Shown one piece after another: positions 20,062 through 24,677 of a stretch of 24,677 nt of DNA. Location: contig JAEZFI010000215.1 of the NCBI GenBank assembly GCA_023437745.1, positions 1 to 24,677 of the forward strand. Direction: 5' to 3'. The stretch is from Actinomycetes bacterium (GTDB lineage: Bacteria; Actinomycetota; Acidimicrobiia; Acidimicrobiales; Microtrichaceae). Every line of letters begins with the position of its first letter. Position 1 is the first letter of the stretch. The notes under the pieces were generated by a model that was given only the letters and a program-made list of their open reading frames with translations, did no database searches and was not told the DNA's origin. A program made the translations under genes and the position numbers.

Positions 20062-21093
20062 GTGAGCGAACACGTACTCCAGACCGTCCCGCTCGGGATG
20101 CAGTGGCCGACCATCGACCCCTTCCTGTTCTGCGTCCACCACGACGACGCGTACCCGGCCGGCGACGAGCACTACGGACCGCCCGCCGACGCGCTCGAGG
20201 GGCGCGAGATCGGCTCGGACTTCGAGGGGTTGGACGGTTGGCGGATGTACCACGGCGACGTCGTGCCGGGCTTCCCCGGTCACCCGCACCGCGGCTTCGA
20301 GACCGTCACGTACGTGCGCCGCGGGCTCATCGACCACTCCGACTCGCTCGGCGCGGCGGCGCGCTTCGGGCGCGGCGACACCCAGTGGCTCACCGCCGGC
20401 GCCGGGGTGGTGCACGCCGAGATGTTCCCGCTCGTGGACCGGGAAGGGCCCAACCCACTCGAGCTCTTCCAGATCTGGTTGAACCTGCCCGCCGCCGACA
20501 AGATGGTCGACCCGTACTTCACGATGCTGTGGGACGAGGAGATCCCCCGTCTCCGCGCGGGCGACGGCGGTCCTGCGGTCGAGGTCACGGTGATCGCCGG
20601 TGCCCTCGACGGGCTCGTGCCGCCGCCCCCGCCGCCCGACTCGTGGGCCTCGCGACCCGACGCGGACGTGGCCATCTGGAACCTGCGCTTCGAGGCCGGC
20701 GCCTCCTGGACGTTGCCGCCCGCGGCGGGCGAGCACACCGTGCGGACTCTCTACGTCTACGGCGGCAGCGTGACGATCGACGGCCAACGAGTCGACGCCC
20801 CCACCGCAGCCGTGGTGGCGCCCGGCGTGCCCCTCGTCCTCACCGCGAGCGACGCCGACGCCGAGGTGCTGATGCTCCAGGGCCGGCCGATCGCCGAGCC
20901 CGTCGCCCAGTACGGCCCGTTCGTCATGAACGACGAGGCGGGGATCCGACAGGCCTTCGACGACTACCGGCGGACCGAGTTCGGGGGCTGGCCGTGGGAC
21001 GACCAGGCCCCCGTCCACGGCGGGCCCGAGCGGAGCCGCTTCGCGCGGCACGCCGACGGGACCGTCGAGGAGCGCGGCGTCGCCGCCGTCTGA
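20062..21093 (+). CDS. Pirin-family cupin protein
   Basis: 343 residues from GTG 20062. Two cupin domains are present. The N-terminal one has HPHRGFETVTYVRRG with metal ligands His74 and His76, and GAGVVHAEM with His118 and Glu120, the full four-residue pirin site. FQIWLNLP is the pirin hallmark that follows. The C-terminal cupin starts near residue 205 (NLRFEAGASWTLP). Pirins bind iron and act variously as quercetin 2,3-dioxygenases, redox sensors or enzyme regulators, and no specific activity can be assigned. At 343 residues it is longer than the usual 230-300, with a Pro-rich loop (VPPPPPPDSW) and a C-terminal tail ending in GTVEERGVAAV. It is divergent from the alpha-galactosidase with 82 bases between starts. 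Confidence 0.9.
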   Translation: MSEHVLQTVPLGMQWPTIDPFLFCVHHDDAYPAGDEHYGPPADALEGREIGSDFEGLDGWRMYHGDVVPGFPGHPHRGFETVTYVRRGLIDHSDSLGAAARFGRGDTQWLTAGAGVVHAEMFPLVDREGPNPLELFQIWLNLPAADKMVDPYFTMLWDEEIPRLRAGDGGPAVEVTVIAGALDGLVPPPPPPDSWASRPDADVAIWNLRFEAGASWTLPPAAGEHTVRTLYVYGGSVTIDGQRVDAPTAAVVAPGVPLVLTASDADAEVLMLQGRPIAEPVAQYGPFVMNDEAGIRQAFDDYRRTEFGGWPWDDQAPVHGGPERSRFARHADGTVEERGVAAV

Positions 21094-21156
21094 CCGCTCC
21101 CCCCTCCCGCGCGAGCCGCCGAAACAGGGGATGGCGGAAAAGTGCCGGCGGTCCGG

Positions 21157-21162
21157 TAGCCT
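21157..21162 (+). promoter_or_regulatory. Candidate -10 box (TAGCCT) of the DEAD-box helicase gene
   Basis: TAGCCT is the best TANNNT match in the 180-base gap before the helicase. It would give a 5' leader of about 105 bases that contains the nested stem at 21192-21252. No clear -35 is seen. Confidence 0.4.
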
Positions 21163-21191
21163 GCTCGCAGCGCCCACCCCCGGGACGCTCA

Positions 21192-21252
21192 CCGCTGAGC
21201 CGCTCGCCAGACCGCCGTCGTCGTACGGAGAGGTCGGCGCAACCGTCAGCGG
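21192..21252 (+). promoter_or_regulatory. Nested stem-loop in the 5' leader of the DEAD-box helicase mRNA
   Basis: The outer stem is CCGCTGA (21192-21198) with TCAGCGG (21246-21252), seven perfect pairs. The inner hairpin 21205-21239 pairs CGCCaGACC with GGTCGGCG and, inside, CCGT with ACGG. The structure ends 11 bases before the GGAG ribosome site (21264-21267) and 21 before ATG 21274. It may be a folding element sensed or unwound by the helicase itself. Confidence 0.5.
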
Positions 21253-21273
21253 AACCTCAGCTTGGAGAACCCC

Positions 21274-22740
21274 ATGGCGGTCGACCGCCCCCAAAACCCC
21301 CCTGTCCAGTCCGACGCGCGCCCTACCGGCGCGACCTTCGCCGACCTCGGCGTGCCGCGCTCGCTCTGCGACGTGCTCGACGCCGACGGCATCACCTCCC
21401 CCTTCCCCATCCAGACGGCGACGCTCCCCGATTCGATCGCCGGACGTGACGTGCTCGGGCGTGGGCGCACCGGTTCCGGCAAGACGCTTGCCTTCGTGCT
21501 GCCCATGCTCACACGGCTGTCGGCCGGCCGCACCGAGCGCCGCCCCGGCAAGCCCCGAGCGCTGATCCTGGCGCCCACCCGCGAGCTGGTGAACCAGATC
21601 CAGGACTCGATCCTCCCGCTCGCCGAGCCGCTCGGTCTCCGCACGATCACCGTCTTCGGCGGTGTCGCCCCCGGCCCGCAGATCAACGGGCTCAAGCGTG
21701 GCGTCGACATCGTCGTGGCATGCCCCGGCCGTCTCGAGGACCACCTGCGCTCGCGCCACGTCGACCTCGGCAGCGTCGAGATCACCGTGCTCGACGAGGC
21801 CGACCACATGGCCGACCTCGGGTTCCTGCCCGTGGTGAAGCGCCTGCTCGACACCACCCCGAGGTCCGCCCAGCGCCTGCTCTTCTCGGCGACGCTCGAC
21901 AACGGCATCGACGTGCTCGTGAAGCGGTACCTCACGGATCCGATCACCCACAGCGTCGACTCGGCGCAGGCCGCCGTCGGCACGATGGAGCACCACGTCC
22001 TCCACGTCACCGCGTCGGACCGCCTGCCCGTGCTCGTCGACCTGGTGTCCACCGAGGACCGCACGATGGTGTTCACCCGCACCAAGCACCGGGCGAAGCA
22101 GCTCACCCGGCAGCTGATCTCCGCCGGCGTGCCGTCGGTCGAGATGCACGGCAACCTGGCCCAGAACGCCCGGTCGAGGAACCTCGCCGCGTTCGCCGAC
22201 GGCAGGGCCACCGTGCTCGTCGCCACCGACATCGCTGCCCGCGGCATCCACGTGGACGACGTCACGCTCGTGGTCCACGCCGACCCGCCCATCGAGCACA
22301 AGGCGTACCTGCACCGCTCGGGACGCACTGCGCGCGCCGGCGCCGAGGGCACCGTCGTGACCCTCGCGACCGAGGAGCAGCGGCGCGACGTCCAACAGCT
22401 CGCCCGCAAGGCCGGCATCTCCCCCACGGTCACCCAGGTCCGCCCCGGCCACCCGCTCCTGACGGAGCTGGCCCCCGGCGAGCGGGTCCGGCGCGACGCC
22501 GACGAGATCGCCAAGGCGCTCTCGGTCGGCGTCCGCACGCACCAGCCTGCCGGCACCGGCAAGCACCGTCGGCGCAACCCGTCGAGGGGACCCGGTGGCC
22601 CGAAGGCCGCCCAGGGCGCCCGCTCCGGCGGCGGTCAGCGGTCGGGTGGCGGGAGCGGCGGTCAGCGCTCCGGCGGTGGCGCCCGTCCCGGCGGCGGCGC
22701 ACCCGGTGGCGGACCGCGCCGCAGGGCTCGCCGCCCCTGA
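21274..22740 (+). CDS. DEAD-box ATP-dependent RNA helicase with Gly/Arg-rich tail
   Basis: 488 residues from ATG 21274, set by GGAG six bases upstream (a TTG at 21262 is weaker). All DEAD-box motifs occur in order: Q motif FADLG...PFPIQ (22-47), I GRTGSGKT (64-71), Ia PTRELV (101-106), GG (129-130), Ib CPGRLED, II DEADH (174-178), III SAT (205-207), IV VFTRTK, V VATDIAARGIHVDD (316-329), and VI HRSGRTARAG (347-356). The tail from about 430 is basic and RSGGG/GGG rich, an RNA-binding low-complexity region as in RhlE/CsdA-like actinobacterial enzymes. It unwinds RNA in the cytoplasm, typically for ribosome assembly or mRNA decay and cold growth. The leader is structured, and a strong hairpin lies downstream. 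Confidence 0.94.
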   Translation: MAVDRPQNPPVQSDARPTGATFADLGVPRSLCDVLDADGITSPFPIQTATLPDSIAGRDVLGRGRTGSGKTLAFVLPMLTRLSAGRTERRPGKPRALILAPTRELVNQIQDSILPLAEPLGLRTITVFGGVAPGPQINGLKRGVDIVVACPGRLEDHLRSRHVDLGSVEITVLDEADHMADLGFLPVVKRLLDTTPRSAQRLLFSATLDNGIDVLVKRYLTDPITHSVDSAQAAVGTMEHHVLHVTASDRLPVLVDLVSTEDRTMVFTRTKHRAKQLTRQLISAGVPSVEMHGNLAQNARSRNLAAFADGRATVLVATDIAARGIHVDDVTLVVHADPPIEHKAYLHRSGRTARAGAEGTVVTLATEEQRRDVQQLARKAGISPTVTQVRPGHPLLTELAPGERVRRDADEIAKALSVGVRTHQPAGTGKHRRRNPSRGPGGPKAAQGARSGGGQRSGGGSGGQRSGGGARPGGGAPGGGPRRRARRP

Positions 22741-22778
22741 CAACTTCTCCCGACGTCGACGGCGACGGAGGGCTTCGA

Positions 22779-22816
22779 CCCGGGTGGGGCAAGGGATCTC
22801 CCTTGCGCTGCCCGGG
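22779..22816. terminator. Strong bidirectional hairpin between helicase and the secreted-protein gene
   Basis: CCCGGG (22779-22784) to CCCGGG (22811-22816), with the inner perfect repeat GCAAGGGA/TCCCTTGC at 22789-22806, forms a stem of roughly 17 pairs including two wobble pairs and one mismatch. It sits in the 100-base convergent gap and can end transcription from both sides. It lacks a T tract. Confidence 0.65.
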
Positions 22817-22840
22817 CTTCAGGCCGCCCGTGCGGGTGGC

Positions 22841-23221
22841 TCAGTAGGCGCCGCCACCCTCGCTCCAACCGCCGTCGTCGCCGCACCCGTTCGCGAAGAT
22901 CGCCGCACCGCGCTCGTCCCAGTTGAGGCCAGCGTGCACGCCCGGGATCGGCGGGATGATGTCACCCCACGTGCCGGCATCCACCGGGCCGATCGGTCCG
23001 ACGTGCTCGCCGTAGTGATCGCTCCCACCCCTGCCGCTCAGGTCACCGTCGACCGAATCCTGGTCGACCGTGATCCGCACGTAGGGATGCGCCACGCTGG
23101 CCGTGGCGTGGCAGATCGCGACCTTGGCGTTGCCGGCGCCGGCCGGCTGGTGCGGTGCGAAGGCGGCGGCCGTGATCGCCAGGAACACGGCCCCGTGACG
23201 GAGTGCGTTGTTGGTGTCCAT
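22841..23221 (-). CDS. Small secreted protein with ICHAT...PYVRITV / DIIPP...GLNW...NGC domain
   Basis: 126 residues from ATG 23221. Residues ~9-30 (HGAVFLAITAAAFAPHQPAGAGNA) look like a short signal peptide, with cleavage likely after one of the alanines near 22-32. The mature part has KVAICHATASVAHPYVRITVD (33-53), SDHYGEHVGPIGP, WGDIIPPIPG (85-94) and GLNWDERGAAIFANGC (98-113). I have seen this block order (ICHATG..NPYV.ITV...DIIPP...GLNW..G..I..NGC) in exported proteins of many bacteria, usually with surface or sorting regions, but I know no function. The conserved Cys38 and Cys113 could form a disulfide outside the cell. A TACCGT box 7 bases upstream supports the ATG over an upstream in-frame GTG. 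It is divergent from a lipoprotein gene, so both may belong to the cell envelope. Confidence 0.75.
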   Translation of the reverse strand: MDTNNALRHGAVFLAITAAAFAPHQPAGAGNAKVAICHATASVAHPYVRITVDQDSVDGDLSGRGGSDHYGEHVGPIGPVDAGTWGDIIPPIPGVHAGLNWDERGAAIFANGCGDDGGWSEGGGAY

Positions 23222-23228
23222 GTCTGCG

Positions 23229-23234
23229 ACGGTA
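23229..23234 (-). promoter_or_regulatory. Leaderless -10 box (TACCGT) of the secreted-protein gene
   Basis: TACCGT on the minus strand is followed by 7 bases and ATG 23221. It is the same hexamer as in front of ribokinase, and no ribosome site is visible. Confidence 0.6.
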
Positions 23235-23331
23235 AGGACGCCGCCCACATCGTGTCAGCGGTCGGAAGGCTCACCACGCCTGGGTGATCTGTCCCGGTGC
23301 CCCCCCGACGCGACGGTCGCTCCGCAGCCCC

Positions 23332-23337
23332 TAGGTT
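23332..23337 (+). promoter_or_regulatory. Candidate -10 box (TAGGTT) of the lipoprotein gene
   Basis: TAGGTT lies 16 bases before ATG 23354 and 10 before an in-frame GTG (23348). This spacing is longer than the 6-7 bases of the leaderless genes here, so a very short leader is expected. Confidence 0.35.
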
Positions 23338-23353
23338 CCCGTCGGGGGTGGTG

Positions 23354-24677
23354 ATGAGGGGAACGACGAGATCGATGCGGTGGCTCGCGATCGTGTGTGC
23401 GTGTGCGCTCCTCGGCGTGGCGTGCAGCGATGACGACACGGCGTCGGACGCGGACACGCCCGGGACGACCGCGACACCGACCGGCGACGGTGGAGGGACG
23501 CCCACCGGCCCGAGCGAGGGCGCGTGCGATCCGACCGACACGGCGGCGTGCCTGCTGCCGTGGCCGAGTGACGCGCTGACCCGCGTCGACGACTCGACGC
23601 CCACCGGACGGCGCCTCGACCTCCCCGCCGACGGCACCCCCGACAACGTCGACGGCGTCCACATCGACCCCACGGAGTGGGACCGCAGCGACGGGTTCAG
23701 CCCGTCGTCGATCGGCCTGACGGTCGTCCCCCGCCTCGACGTCGCTGCCAGCGGGTTGCCGCCCCAGACCGACATCGGCCGCTCGCTCGACGACGACTCA
23801 CCCGTCGTGGTGCTCGACGTGGACACCGGCGAGCGCCTCGCCGCGTGGGCCGAGGTCGACTCCCACATCACGGATCCCGAGCAACGCCTCCTGCGGGTCA
23901 TCCCTGCCGCCGCGCTCCCCGAAGGGCACCGCATCGCCATCGCGCTGCGAGGTCTGAAGGCCGAGGGTGGCACCGACATCGAACGGAGCGCGGGCTTCGC
24001 CGCGGTGCTGGACGACCCGACCGAGGACCAGCAGGTGTGGCTCGACGCGCTCGAGGAGGCGGGCCTCGCACCGGACGAGCTCACGATGGCGTGGTCCTTC
24101 ACGGTGGCCTCGGCCGACGGGCTGTCCGGCCGGCTCCGCCACATGTGGGAGGAGACGTCGTCGGACCTGGGCGACGGCGCGCCGCCGTTCATCGTCACAT
24201 CGGTCGAGTCCTCGGGCCTCGCCCGGATCGTGCGGGGCACGTTCGAGATGCCCAAGTACCTCCAGGGCGACGGCGGGCCGGGCTCGGTGCTGAACAACGA
24301 CGACGACCCCGACGGGATCCCCACCGCCGACGGGACCATGTCGAACGACTTCCTGTGCACGGTCCCCGCTGCGGCGACGGGCGACGATCCTGCGCCGTTC
24401 GTCGTCTACGGCCACGGACTGCTCGGCTCACGCGCCGAGGTCCTCGGCATCGGCACGGTGGGCGCCGCCGCGGGGATCGGGTTCTGCGCCCTCGACTACC
24501 TCGGCATGAGCACGTCGGACGTGCCCACGGTCATCGAGGAGTTCGCCGACCTCACGCGGTTCCGCACGCAGCCGGACCGCCTCCAGCAGGGACACCTCGG
24601 GTTCCTCCTGCTCGGGCGGCTGCTCCGGAGCGCCGACGGGTTCGGCACCCACCCGGCTTTCCGCGACGACGCCGGCC
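23354..24677 (+). CDS. Putative lipoprotein with alpha/beta-hydrolase-like region (extracellular lipase-like), 3' end beyond window
   Basis: 441 residues are visible from ATG 23354 and the frame is open at the window end. RGTTRSMRWLAIVCACALLGVAC is a lipoprotein signal with Cys24 as the acylated residue (the glycine at -3 is uncommon), followed by an Asp/Thr/Gly-rich linker to about residue 55. Then come CDPTDTAACLLPWPSDALTR, TGRRLDLP and DPTEWDRSDGFSP, a block resembling the N-terminal region of bacterial virulence-type lipases (VolA/Lipase_bact_N-like). Further on, VVYGHGLLGS near residue 354 looks like the HG oxyanion motif of an alpha/beta hydrolase, and FCALDYLGMSTSD follows. The catalytic serine is not reached before the edge. 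I infer a surface-attached esterase or lipase. GTG codons at 23348 and 23351 are alternative starts. Confidence 0.65.
   Translation, partial: MRGTTRSMRWLAIVCACALLGVACSDDDTASDADTPGTTATPTGDGGGTPTGPSEGACDPTDTAACLLPWPSDALTRVDDSTPTGRRLDLPADGTPDNVDGVHIDPTEWDRSDGFSPSSIGLTVVPRLDVAASGLPPQTDIGRSLDDDSPVVVLDVDTGERLAAWAEVDSHITDPEQRLLRVIPAAALPEGHRIAIALRGLKAEGGTDIERSAGFAAVLDDPTEDQQVWLDALEEAGLAPDELTMAWSFTVASADGLSGRLRHMWEETSSDLGDGAPPFIVTSVESSGLARIVRGTFEMPKYLQGDGGPGSVLNNDDDPDGIPTADGTMSNDFLCTVPAAATGDDPAPFVVYGHGLLGSRAEVLGIGTVGAAAGIGFCALDYLGMSTSDVPTVIEEFADLTRFRTQPDRLQQGHLGFLLLGRLLRSADGFGTHPAFRDDAG

Noticed and set aside
19702..22743. 1013-residue minus-strand open frame across pirin and the helicase
   Set aside because: It is a shadow of two well-recognised plus-strand genes, has no domain and covers their promoter regions.

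Overview
This is a very GC-rich, gene-dense chromosomal window from an actinomycete-like bacterium (Actinomycetota). The lineage call is an inference. It rests on two F420-type luciferase-like oxidoreductases, a mycothiol-enzyme-like (TIGR03086) metal-binding protein, many GTG starts, and leaderless promoters in which a TANNNT-type -10 box sits 6-7 nt before the start codon. The mixture is compatible with Acidimicrobiia, but no rRNA or marker gene is present to prove it. I see no phage, IS element, tRNA, rRNA or CRISPR. The window is ordinary metabolic chromosome with a few unrecognised proteins. No gene-free stretch exceeds 300 bases; the longest is about 180, in front of the RNA helicase.

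Layout. 1-1411 (-): CocE/NonD-type serine hydrolase running off the left edge, which ends in a 22-base C run that looks like a sequencing artefact. 1543-3511: a divergent pair (TIGR03086 protein on -, F420 LLM oxidoreductase on +), the latter overlapping a SnoaL-like protein. 3512-7976 (-): a type I sulfatase followed by a GYF_2-domain/Pro-rich-linker protein and a shorter protein that is a paralogue of its C-terminal half. 8017-10493: SAM methyltransferase (+), a second LLM oxidoreductase (-) and an AlkB-like dioxygenase (+). 10514-12477: nucleoside hydrolase (-) and ribokinase (+), fired from one small divergent promoter and together able to take a ribonucleoside to base plus ribose-5-phosphate. 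12513-14694 (+): universal stress protein, AzlC/AzlD amino-acid exporter pair and a hexapeptide O-acetyltransferase. 14720-15799 (-): DUF1697 protein and a small membrane protein. 15838-16821 (+): aldo/keto reductase. 16867-19979 (-): GH36 alpha-galactosidase followed by a membrane-anchored winged-helix protein. 20062-21093 (+): pirin. 21274-22740 (+): DEAD-box RNA helicase with a structured leader. 22841-23221 (-): small secreted protein with an ICHAT...DIIPP...GLNW...NGC domain. 23354-end (+): lipoprotein with an alpha/beta-hydrolase-like region, cut by the window edge.

The parts I find least explained are: (i) the two-gene unit at 3512-5614, where an unnamed ~165-residue domain occurs once alone and once tethered by a long Pro/Glu/Ala linker to a GYF_2 domain; (ii) the membrane-anchored winged-helix protein behind the alpha-galactosidase; (iii) the ICHAT/DIIPP secreted protein; and (iv) several strong inverted repeats, at 3504-3519, 14004-14059, 15805-15832, 21192-21252 and 22779-22816.
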